From assembly GCA_036346265.1 (NCBI GenBank), contig CM070701.1, positions 3,534,001 to 3,598,000 of the forward strand: a DNA stretch of 64,000 nt, read 5' to 3'. Position 1 is the stretch's first letter, and every line of letters begins with the position of its first letter. A program made the position numbers and the translations under genes. Below the pieces are notes generated by a model. That model was not told where the DNA came from. It saw nothing but the letters and a program-made list of their open reading frames with translations, and ran no database searches. The DNA comes from Melocanna baccifera (lineage: Eukaryota; Streptophyta; Magnoliopsida; Poales; Poaceae). Below are positions 9,661 through 19,469 of the stretch, one piece after another.

Positions 9661-12600
9661 ATCACCGTACGCAGCTGAAACAATGGAGGGAAAGTAGTGC
9701 TGAACAAAGAAGAAAAAACAAATGCAATAGCAGCACGAAATACATGGGCAAACAGCAACATAAACAAAAGGAAATCTAAAAATGATATAGAATGGATGAT
9801 GTTGTCAAACCTTTTAAGCAAGAAATTTGTTCCTTAGAAAGAACAACACCTGGTTGTCTAAGAGAGACCGATCTAAAAGGAAATGCATCACCTGAAATGT
9901 GTAGGGGATGGGACACAATGTAGGGAGGAAAACATATCGAGAGTTCTATGTAAAAAAAATTACGTAGTAAAAAAAACAAAAGATGAATTCGAAAAGGAAA
10001 AATAAGGGGGAAAACCTTTTCTAGCAGCTGTACGGAGCAAATTGGATAACCTTCTTTTTTTCCTATTGTTGGCTGCCTCAGAGGAGCTAACCAATGGGCA
10101 AAAATGGTTTCCTATCATACAGAAAAGAGGGAGAGAAAAATAAAAGAGAAATACACACAAAAGATTAAAAAAAAGAAGAAAGAAATGTTTATGAAAACCG
10201 TGATCAACCATGCTGTCATTTCCATGGAAGGGGTGCACTAACGGCTGTGGGAAGCACTGCAGAATAACAAAAGGGGGAAAAACAACGCGATTCAATGGAC
10301 AATTAAGATCGTCTTACCGGGTGCAAAAATGAGAAGGCTATCGGATACAAAAGGCATAGAACATCAATAGCAATCATACATGGTTCTATCGATGCCTGCG
10401 AAAATGGCACCGGAGAGGTAGCGCAGAAACTATTCGCAGGCGGCAACAGCGATAACGCTGACCTAACCGGTTGCTTTCCACGCAGAATCTCTTGACGCCG
10501 TACTCTAGCAGAGGGCGATGAATCCATGACAGGAAGCAACAAAAGATACGGGAGCAACAATCCAAGCAAAAAGCTAATAACAAAAAGCAGAAAACGGAAG
10601 AGTTACAAAAAGCATAGGAAAAAGTTACATAAAAAATAAACAGGAAGGTATCACCTCATGGGCAAAACAGGAATCACATAAGAACATAGAGAAGAACTAC
10701 CAATGTGAGGGAGCAAAAGCATATTTAGGCCGTAAACAGAGTGGTAATCTAGAAACTATAATCAATAAGGCACTGCTATATTTAGGCTACAAACAGAGGG
10801 GTAATCTAGAAACTATAATAAATAAGGCACTGCTAGTAGCAAAAGATATCATAAACAGGGTATAGGCGATTCCGTGAGCAAACATTTAACACGTGAAAAC
10901 TTGTATAGGCAACATTGCAAGGGAACGTAGTATGTAAAGAGGGGAAAAAATAAGGAACATAGTAAAATAATAAAGACAATGATAGCATAGCAATAACAAA
11001 CAATGAACGGTAAATGAGGAAAAGCAGGAGCATACGAATACAAAAAGCAGAACAGGTGTGTTCCAGAATGAGAAACAACCAGCTATTCGAAAGTGCCAAG
11101 CAAACCAAGAAGCACATAAGAACATAGCATAGATCTACTAGTATGAGAAAACAAACGCATATTTAACTTCCACATAGAAGAATAAACGTAAATATGTAAT
11201 AAATAAAGCACTCCTGGTAGCAAGGACTGCTGACAGTAGCGTATAGACGTGCATAGTGGTAACAAAAGAGCAAAGCAGGAAGCATATGAGAACATAGAAC
11301 AGATCGATCAGCACGTGAAAATAAAAGCATAGTTGATTTGTAAACAGAAGAATAAACTTAAAACCGTAATAAACAGAAATATAATAAGTAAAGCACTCCT
11401 GGTAGCAAGACCTACTGGCAGCAATGTATAGACGTTTACATGGGCAAACACGTAACACACGAAAAGATGTACAAATAACATCACAGGGGACCCATCATGT
11501 AAATAAATAGGGAGGGAAACCACTAAATATAGTAAAACAAGACCAACAACAATAGCGTAGCGATAACAAAACATGAACGGTAGAGGAGAAAAAATAACGG
11601 CTTACGAATACAGGAAGCAAAACGGCTGTGTTCCACAATGAAATACAATGAGCTATTCGGAGGAACACCTGCATAGGAAAAACCATTATCCGCAAAGAAG
11701 CTGTATACATGGCAACAAAAAACGCTGACAAGAAAAATACAACCAAACAACATACACCAATGCAAAGCGGCAAAAAAATGTAAGCATATATTCACTCAAA
11801 AATATTAAAAGCCAAGAAATCCATATCTTACCTAAAAACAGTAGAAGTCTACGTAGAAATAGGCAATATATTCAGAACGAAATAAAACGAGCCGTCCGGA
11901 GGCACCCCTACATGGAACAAAACATAGCATAAATACTAAGAGAAAGAGGAAAGAATTCATATAGGCAGCAACGACAAATGGCGGAAAGAATAATACAAGT
12001 AAACAACATATGTAGACAACAATGCAAAACGAAAAAAGAATCTGCGCATAGATTTTCTTGAAAATATCAAAAACTAAGAAATCTATATCTTACCTAAGGA
12101 TAGACAGTATCTAAAACCAACAGAATCACACGGTAACGCATGAAACGGAAAAGACATAAGAACACGAAGAGAAAACAACACCTTGGACTAAAAACGAAGA
12201 GAAAAGAGCACCCGAAGATGGAACAATAAGAACCGTAAACAAATCGAAGGTGGCGCATAGGAAACACGTAGCACAGAAGAAGGGAAGGAGGAACCAAAAC
12301 GGAGAAAAAGCAAGGACTGGCGGACACCAAGTGAACACTAGAAAGAGAAGCACACAAACCTCTGACAAAATCCGGCTCGACCATGTCCTATCGCGAAAGA
12401 CGAAATCGACACCGGAAACGGAAACCACAACAGCACAGGGAATAGCGGGACAAAGGTGTTAGAGACACACACGTCAAAGGAGTAATGTAACAAATGCACA
12501 GGAGAAGCGACGCGCGGCAGCAACGATCGACACGAGGCCTACGCAAAGGCACAACAGCACTTTCGCTCGAAGCTTCCTACAGCGCTATCTCTCACAAGGC

Positions 12601-12699
12601 ACAAACGAGTGGGCGCACACGGAAACCACGCTTCGCCATCCAGTGCAGAACATCGCTCGCACGGGTCACTTCCATTGCACGTGTCGGCAAATGAGGGCA
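9661..12699. other. Helitron-associated 5' region with no clear gene
   Basis: A/T-rich DNA on the plus strand with many short minus-strand frames that are hydrophobic and low in complexity (Phe/Leu/Cys/Tyr-rich) and overlap each other; I do not regard these as genes. A basic segment on the minus strand near 10060 (NRKKRRLSNLLRTAARK) could be an upstream exon, but this is a guess. Most of 10665-12100 is built from diverged duplications, described separately. The right flank, 12480-12699, shows nothing recognisable. Confidence 0.45.
10665..12100. repeat. Diverged direct repeats in Helitron 5' region
   Basis: Several segments recur in direct orientation. A unit with 'cacataagaacatag ... gcatatt' and ending 'aataaagcactcctggtagcaag' appears near 10670-10770, 11107-11220 and 11275-11405; a shortened copy lies near 10780-10845. 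A longer unit with 'atgaacggtaaatgagg' and 'gtgttccagaatgag' near 10880-11100 returns near 11450-11675. A third type, 'aagaaatccatatcttacctaa', occurs near 11812 and 12075. On the minus strand this last one reads TTAGGTAAGATAT, which looks like a splice donor. Copies are diverged, so the duplications are old. Confidence 0.65.
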
Positions 12700-12704
12700 C
12701 CAGC
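12700..12704. repeat. Target-site duplication CCAGC of element B, left copy
   Basis: CCAGC precedes the outer LTR end and recurs immediately after the other outer end at 28962-28966. Confidence 0.92.
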
Positions 12705-13269
12705 TGATACGGGGTCGCCCGATCTTCTCGACGTAGGATGGATACTCGCGGGAGTCTTGATGAATCGTAGCTATCCTCTAATGCCAATGCAAGGGACGAA
12801 CACTCTTTAATCCGCCAAAACACACTCGCGTCGATTTCACACCACCAGCGAAGATCTATCGTGCACCCAATTCCCAGCGGAAAGGCTGAATGATCTTGAT
12901 TGAAGAACACTCCTAATTCCCTCACAGAATTTCGGCAGCAATGATAAACTCGAACAAAGTTTAGTAGATTGATTATTCTCAAAGGTGGTCTTCTCCCTTT
13001 TGCTCTCCCACTGAATGAGCTTTCTTCCTTCATGTCTTTGACACCTAATGTGGTTTTCCTCTTTATTTTGCGTCTCCATTGCTTTGCCATCGACAAACCT
13101 AAGAATACACCATTTAATGACATGAGGTAGTATTCTATTCTTATGAATAACAACATTATATTTAGTTTGGAATGAGTTCACCTGGCAATGTTTGATGCGG
13201 CTCAATAACTCTTTCCAGTTGAATAATATATTTAACTGAAAAGTACATGACACGTGCGTATCCGCATCA
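12705..13269 (-). mobile_element. Element B 3' LTR (565 bp)
   Basis: Aligns along its whole length with the LTR at 28394-28961, with scattered substitutions and small indels. The ends read TGAT...ATCA on the plus strand. Reading frames within it are shadows shared by both LTR copies. Confidence 0.9.
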
Positions 13270-13281
13270 TCCTCCCCTTCT
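13270..13281 (-). other. Polypurine tract of element B
   Basis: On the minus strand GAAGGGGAGGA lies directly against the 3' LTR, where the plus-strand primer of reverse transcription is expected. Confidence 0.75.
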
Positions 13282-13724
13282 TCAAGAAAAGCCGTCCTCG
13301 GCTTTTTGATAGCCTGAAATTGTACTAAACAAAGAATACAACGTGTATGCATGGTATATATATTTGTCATCAACACTTCTTGTTAACACATCATGAACAT
13401 CTGAAGGTGTAATAAATGAAAAGAACAACACATACGTATGGTATATGTAAGAGTCAATTGTTGTGCCATTTTCATTATTTTGCATAAACCGATGAATATA
13501 GTAGCAACCAAAATATGCATGCATTGCGATATTGTTTTTCACATCATTCTCCCTCCCATAAAAGAAAGTCGTTCTCGACTTTTCTATAGACAAATTATTA
13601 ATGGGGAAAATCAGATTTATTTGTTCATACATAGGAAAGAAAATTTTGAGCAGCCTCCATGTTTCAATCAAGGCTTACTCGATTATTTTTACATGGTTGT
13701 ACATTAAAGATTGAACAAGTAGAC
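13282..13724. other. Element B 3' internal region, no gene seen
   Basis: About 440 bp between the second ORF and the polypurine tract. It contains an imperfect internal similarity around 'catcatcctccccttcttcaagaaaagccgtcctcggctttt' (13264-13305) and 'cacatcattctccctcccataaaagaaagtcgttctcgactttt' (13540-13583). This suggests a duplicated purine-tract region. No protein domain. Confidence 0.5.
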
Positions 13725-14137
13725 TTATGAAATCTTTGTAAATGATGACGTGCAATTGTTGAAATTAATCTCATTGTGATCATAACATAGCATAAAAGAT
13801 TGTTTATCGATAATATGCAATTTCAATTCTCTAAGCTTATCACATGTAATGCAAATTCTGTGAACATAAAATTTGTTATCTATACCATAATCTCCAATCA
13901 AATTGAACTTATATGTGTATGCATAGGTACTAACTAGTGATTTTGAACTTGAAATTTCAGCAACATTATAAATCACACTAGATAGCTCTCTAGGATCATC
14001 AAACATAATATAGCACAAAGAATCGTTAGGAGATATTCTAGTAAGAACTTCCTTATGAGTAATCAATTCTACATTATGTAAATTGAGCAAAAAATTTCAG
14101 AACATGGAGTTTTCAGTTGATCATATGAGCTCTCAAA
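13725..14137 (-). pseudogene. Element B second ORF segment, unrecognised
   Basis: A minus-strand frame of about 120 codons with no ATG at its start. It includes LCYIMFDDPRELSS near 14010 and FYVHRICITCDKLRELKLH near 13870. I do not recognise the family. It lies directly downstream of the gag frame when element C is taken out: the gag text ends ...YAKVSN at the TSD and continues with FESSYDQ on this side. A frame change or stop occurs near 14100. It could be a C-terminal extension of gag or a remnant of pol too diverged to recognise by eye. Confidence 0.5.
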
Positions 14138-14142
14138 ATTAC
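14138..14142. repeat. Target-site duplication ATTAC of element C, left copy
   Basis: ATTAC precedes the TGTAACATCC end and recurs after the other end at 25883-25887. Confidence 0.93.
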
Positions 14143-17100
14143 TGTAACATCCTGTTTTTCTGAGATTTTTAAAGCCTGGATTTTAAAAATGAATTTTCTG
14201 GAATTTTCTGAAATTAATTGAAGCTTCAAATGAATTTTTAAAGTTTTAAATGATTTAATATGATTAAAATAAACATTAACATAAGTGGAAAATATTTTAT
14301 TTGTGTTCCTCAGGTCTCAAGGAATTTTCTGGTATTTTTGGTGAATTTTTGGGATTTATTTGCTATTTTCTAGAGCTTTTAGAAGTTTATTTGAATTTCT
14401 GGAAAAAGAAAAGAAAATGATTTAACCTCAGCCGCCCGATCACCCTCTCTCCTCCACGCGTCACCCGATCCCGCGCCCGCGCCGCCGCGGTACCTTTTCC
14501 GCGCGCGCGCGCCGCTTCACGCCCGATCCGCTCGCGCCACGCGTCGCGCATCCGCGCTGGCCCAGGCTGGCGGCACCAGCGCGCCGTCGCCGCCGCCCCG
14601 CTTCGCCTCGCCGCTCGATCGCGCGCCGCGCGATCACGATCACGCTTCGCCCCGCGCCGCGCGAACCCTAACTCCTAACCTAACGCGCCCCCGCCGTCCG
14701 ATCTTGCCGCGTGGCGCATCTCTAGCCGTCTAACCCATCCGCGCCGCGCGCCGCCAGAATCGATCGAATCCCTCGGTTCGCGTGATAAAACACGCGCTCA
14801 TCCTCGGTTCACGTGCACGCTCCGCCGAAACCCCTTGCCGCCGCCTCCGCTCGCCCTCGCGCCGCGCCGTCGCCGAGCGCGCCGCGCCGCCGTCTGCGCC
14901 CGCTGCCGTCGAGGTCGCCGGGAGCGGCGCCGCCGCCGCCGGTGAGCTCCCGCGCCGTTCGCCGCGTCGCCTCCGCCGCCGCGCGCTCGCCTCGCCTCGC
15001 CTCGCGTCGCGCTGCGCCAGCGCGCTTCGCCGCCACGCCGCGCACCCGCCACGCGTCGCCGATCCGCCCTCGCGCCCGGCCACGCCGCGCGCTGCGCGCG
15101 ATCCCGCTCGCCGCGCACGCGCGCGCGCGCGCGCGCCAGGCGCGGCGAGCCGCCACGCGCCGCCAATCGCCCGTCGCCGCGCCGCGCCGCGCGCAATCCC
15201 CGCGCGCCGCCGATTCGAGCCGAGGCTCGATCTCGCCGCGTGTCGCGCCCCCGCCGCCGATCCGCCGACGCCGCCGCGCCGAGCCGCCGGCTCGGCCTAG
15301 CACGTGGCAGCACCAGCGCGTGCCACGCCAGCCCTAGGCCACGTGGCATGACACGTGGCATGCCACGTCGGCGCCACGTCGGCCCGAGCCGCTCGAGCCA
15401 CGTGGCGCCACGTCACCGCCACGCCAAGATGTGCCACGTGGCGGCAGATATGCCGCCGCGTCGTAGCGCCCCCCGCGTCGGCCGCGCCCCGTGCAGCAGC
15501 ATTACGTGGACCGCGTCCACGGTGGACTCGGAATTTCGTGGACCGGGTTCACAAAGATAAAGAATTTTTTCGATTTTCCGAATTAATTTTCCGGAGCCCG
15601 TTCTCCTCCGTCCTAGCTCCGATTGACCCGTTCTTTTTCTAAATTCATCTAAAATCGAGCTCTAGCTGTTGGTTCTGGTTTTGTGAATTTTGGAGTTCAT
15701 TTTCTTGTCATTTTATGTGTTTCTTTGTTTTCGGTCGTTTTCTCTCTCGTTAGATTGGGATTCCGGAGGAGCAGGTTTCGCGCCAGAAGACCAGGAGTAC
15801 CCCGCTGAGCATAACGAAGGCAAGTCGTGTCCCTTGATCATGTTGAACCCAATTTTGCAAACTATTATTTAATTATTTTGCTTTAAATTACATTGCATTG
15901 CTATTTTTATTCAAACCTTTGCAGGTAGCTATTGTCCCAATTGCAATTATACCTCCTTGACACTTTGAAATACCATGATGCCTTTGTCACCATAGGTTGG
16001 GAGATTTATTAGTGATGCTAGTTTATTTATCACATGGGTTGGTACGATTAGATTGCTTAGCCAGTTTATATTTACGATTGGTCTCATCACGCATGTTAAA
16101 TTATTAATTTGAATTAATGACATATGGAACTGTGGTTGGTGCCACGTGTATTAAAATTTGTGCCACGTCATTGGTGTGACGTTGGCTTGGTTATACAAAT
16201 TGGTTTTGCACTCAAGCGAGTGATCGTGCAAGAAAGGGAAGTACTGATTGTACTTTGGGGATGTGGTAGTCTCGCCGGGTAATGTTAAGGACTTAACTTT
16301 GTGCGCCATTGAATCGAGCTTAATCGCAAACCACATGTCTATTATGGGATGGACTGGCTGATTAATTTGTAATATTTCAATTCGATTCTACCATTGTGAT
16401 GGACATGGTTGCTGATTTCCATGTGGCGCAAGGGGGGGTGTGATGCGAAACCCTAGCGGGCAGGATTGCATTGAGATAGAGCATTGTAAAGGCTTTGTTG
16501 TGATTTCCTTAGGCCTAGGCTAATCACATCGTGTGGGTACAGATTGTGCAACCTGCGAGTGTAAAACTATTCGAATAGCGCGCCCTCGGTCATGGGCGGT
16601 GCTCGGGATTTCTCGTTCCCACGAGGGTTAGTGTTTCATTTATAACTTGGTGGTTTATGTTGGGAGTGGACAGTAGTTCATCGTTGGTTCAAACTTGTGA
16701 ATTGGTGTTCACAAGTGGTTCATGTTTATCCCTTTGATTATCTATTATTATCGTTTTCAGCTTAACTTTCGCTTTCAAGTTATTTAATATATTTCATCAA
16801 TAAATGCCTTTATGCAAATTAACCTTTCAGCCTTCCTTTGGTAAGCCTTGCATATTATATTGCATTTATTGTTACAAACGACTTGCTGAGTACCAATGTA
16901 CTCACGGCTATACGCCTATGTTGCTCGATTGAGGAGAGGAGTACTATCACAGGAGGTTCCGCATGAGAGTTCTACGACGACTTCACGGATTAGGCTTCGT
17001 TCTCCACTCGATAGCCTGTGGTTTGTCGATTGGTCGCTACGCTTTATTTTGGATTTTCGCTGCTATTTTGTTAAGCCCTTCCGGCTAGAGATATTGTAAG

Positions 17101-17262
17101 CTTGGCCATAAGGTCGCACTTTGATATTTTATCGATATTCGAGTTTCCTTTATTATTGTCGTGTATGACCGTGATGACATCTATGTTTGATGTGTGTACT
17201 AGCGTGATCTCGACTAGTGCAGTTTATACAGAGAGACCGAGTTTGCATATTCGGTCTCGACA
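14143..17262 (+). mobile_element. Element C 5' LTR (about 3.1 kb)
   Basis: Begins TGTAACATCCTG and ends GGTCTCGACA. It has an AT-rich first 280 bp, an extremely GC-rich block (about 14440-15530) with an ACGT/G-box cluster, and then a moderate AT-rich remainder. The whole of it is repeated at 22757-25882. Long GC-rich frames in all phases of the 14.4-15.5 kb block are a composition effect and are not genes. Confidence 0.92.
15299..15442. promoter_or_regulatory. G-box/ACGT-core cluster in element C 5' LTR
   Basis: Five CACGTG cores (near 15301, 15340, 15352, 15399 and 15435) lie with further CACGTC cores within about 140 bp. G-boxes are known binding sites of plant bZIP and bHLH regulators. 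The corresponding place in the other LTR keeps four CACGTG cores. Role in LTR transcription is inferred. Confidence 0.5.
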
Positions 17263-17267
17263 GAGAT

Positions 17268-17279
17268 GGTATCGAGCCA
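17268..17279 (+). other. Primer-binding site of element C
   Basis: TGGTATCGAGCC, five bases after the LTR end. It resembles the initiator tRNA-Met complement TGGTATCAGAGCC with one A missing. Confidence 0.75.
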
Positions 17280-17479
17280 TATCGATCGTAGGACTAAGCC
17301 CTAGTTAAATTGGTCGATAGCCCAAAATTTATTTTCTAAATCAAACCAACTAAACTTGATATTTAGTAATATCTCTATCTTCTTACCTCATTCTTAAGGA
17401 TTCTTGTCTCTCGCCCCAACTCTTGCAAAATTTGTTTTCCTAAAGTTATAAAGCGATCTTTCCTTTATAAATGCATTAG

Positions 17480-18040
17480 ATGTCCCAAACTTCCTACAGC
17501 CCGACAGAGGATGGAGGTCACTTCGCTGCTGCTATGGAGCCTCTGATTTAAGAGATCGCCCGCCTACCTCACCAAGGATGAGAAGCAAAAGGTCAACGAT
17601 CGGAGCATCTCGTGCTATACTTCACCACCCGAGTCGGCAGCGTGTGCTACATCACGCTTTCAAGAACACCGTGCGGTGGGGAGATGTCAAGACAAGGAGT
17701 TGCGCACAAAGCCATCCGTCGACTTTGCAAGCTATACAAGATCAACATGGCTGACTCGTCAGGAAGTTCAAGGAGCAGACGGAGCCACCCCGAGACTACG
17801 AGCGATGCGAGGAGCCCCGACCGCAGCCGCCAAGATTCTACCGCCGCCTACACCGCCGAGCCAGAGGAGAGACGTCAGATCACCGAGATCGCCGCGCTTA
17901 CCTCGGCCGGTTCACTCCAGCCCCAGTCAGAGAGGAGTCGCCGCCGATCTGCAACTCGTGGATTGTCTATAGCGATTCTGAGGACGATAGCAGTGTACCC
18001 TATTTGTCAGGACCCGAGTGGGAGCCTTCAGAGTAGATAG
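17480..18040 (+). pseudogene. Degraded upstream ORF in element C leader
   Basis: Between the PBS and gag lies coding-like sequence with frameshifts. The last part reads in one frame through RAYLGRFTPAPVREESPP and an acidic end, YSDSEDDSSVPYLSGPEWEP, to a stop near 18039. The first part (near 17615-17740) reads YFTTRVGSVCYITL in another frame. I do not recognise the family. It precedes a T-rich stretch ending in CAG just before the gag ATG, which looks like a splice acceptor, so the leader might be spliced out to express gag. This is an inference only. Confidence 0.45.
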
Positions 18041-18303
18041 TGCGAGTAGACACGTTGGATTTTATTTGCAGTTGAGTGTGATGTGAGCTGCAAATATTGC
18101 CTTAAAAGCATTATATTGCGATCATGTCAATCTTTTAATGGAGTTTATTTTTGTTCAGTTTCTTTGTTAGCCTTTTTGGCTAAGTGTTTGTTTAGTTAAG
18201 TCTCTATTAAGCAAAACCCCCTTAGACGCATTTACCTCTTATCTATGCTTTTCCCTCTCGCTTTTACCTTTGGTCACTGCCATTGTTTTTTTTTCAGAGC
18301 AAG

Positions 18304-19457
18304 ATGGTTGATACCAGAACTCCTCTAGCCGCAATCAAAGCGAACCAGACCTGAGCGATCTGTCGCGCAGCGCTGCCACCTACCTTGGATCCCGCCTCGC
18401 CGCTTTTTGATGGCGGACTCGATGATGCGCACCATGATGCAGGGTATGCAGACTATGATGCAGCGACAGCACCAGGAGCCAGTACCACCACCAGCACCTC
18501 GTCAACAGACCAGCTATGCAGAGTTTATGAGGACGAGACCGCCTGTTTTCTCCAGTTCGTCCGAGTTTTGGAGGCCGACGATCGGGTCCGTTCGATTGAG
18601 AAGAAATCGAACTTGGCCTGCACCGACAGGGAGAAGGTTTTGTATGCAGACATCGCCTTGAGGGACCAGCAGTAGAGTGGTGGGAGAACTACTGTGCCGC
18701 CCATGAGAACCAGCACGACATCACTTGGAAGGAGTTCGCCAAGGCTTTCCATACCGCTCATGTTATGGATGGAGTGGTCGAGATGAAGAAGGATGAGTTT
18801 CGGGAGTTCCAACAGAGGAACTCGCCGCTGAGTGAATATCTCAATAAATTCACTCGCTTGGCTCGCACGCGCTGCAGGACGAGCGACGGATGCAGCTCGC
18901 GTAAGAGGTTCAAGAAAGGCTTGAACCCAGCTTTGAAGGTGCAAGTCGTAGGCAACGACTATGCCAGTTTTCAGCAGTTGGTGGATAAGGCCATTCTCAT
19001 CGAGGAGAGTCGCCGCGAGCTCGAGGAGTCTCACAAGAGGAGGTTGATCCAAAGAGGGATCACGGCCACACCGCCTCGAGGCCTCGTTTTGGTTCCTACC
19101 ACCTGCACGAGCGCCACAAAGCAGCAGCAGCATCTTGGATTTGGACTCCACTCGGACACCGCGCGATTTGATCAGACGGCGTCCGGTGGTTCCAGTGGAC
19201 AGCAGCAGCAGAAGAGCAATAATTCAGCAGCATCCGTCACTTGCTTCAAGTGTCATGAGGTGGGACACTATGCTAGCAAGTGCCCTCAGAGGCAGGCCCC
19301 GACGCCAGTTCGCTTTGACTTGGGAGCCACACCCGGCCGCACTTCTACCCCGAGCAGCGGAGGAGCACCCCGCCTCGGGACAGGCAGCGCAGACGCCGGT
19401 GGAGAGGTCGTGAACCACGCCACCGCAGAGGATGCCCAGCAGCACCAGACGTTGTGA
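18304..19457 (+). pseudogene. Element C gag with CCHC zinc knuckle
   Basis: The ATG at 18304 (MVDTRTPLAAI) follows a T-run plus CAG. The protein continues with a Met/Gln-rich stretch (MMRTMMQGMQTMMQRQ near 18420), YAEFMRTRPPVFSSSSE, then the gag core across frameshifts. The core includes EFREFQQRNSPLSEYLNKF near 18800, RFKKGLNPALKVQV and LVDKAILIEESRREL. A CCHC knuckle, CFKCHEVGHYASKC, lies near 19240. At least two frame changes before 18765 and an early stop make it non-functional. Structural protein of the particle; family assignment is clear. Confidence 0.88.
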
Positions 19458-19469
19458 TCGATGACGTTT

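Larger units (their letters stand above)
8144..12699 (-). mobile_element. Truncated Helitron (Rep end only)
   Basis: The coding part is a Helitron replicase N-terminal region; the helicase half is missing. The left limit is the junction with the gypsy pol tail. I found no CTRR terminus with a hairpin there, and no clear TC 5' terminus at the right, so the right limit given is only the TSD of element B. The 3 kb upstream of the Rep exons consists of diverged internal repeats and no clear gene. Helitrons move by rolling-circle replication and need Rep plus helicase, so this copy is defective. Confidence 0.65.

Noticed and set aside
9960..12523. Many minus-strand hydrophobic frames that might be small membrane proteins
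   Set aside because: They overlap each other in several phases, are Phe/Leu/Cys-rich because of A-rich plus-strand composition, and lie in diverged repeats.
12680..12704. Helitron 5' terminus (TC) at the element B boundary
   Set aside because: No TCTCTACTA-like start on the minus strand near here; the right limit of the Helitron remains unknown.
14782..15361. Long overlapping frames on both strands, Arg/Ala/Pro-rich
   Set aside because: They lie in an extremely GC-rich block of the chromovirus LTR where stop codons are rare; similar frames appear in the other LTR at 23300-24240, and no domain is present.
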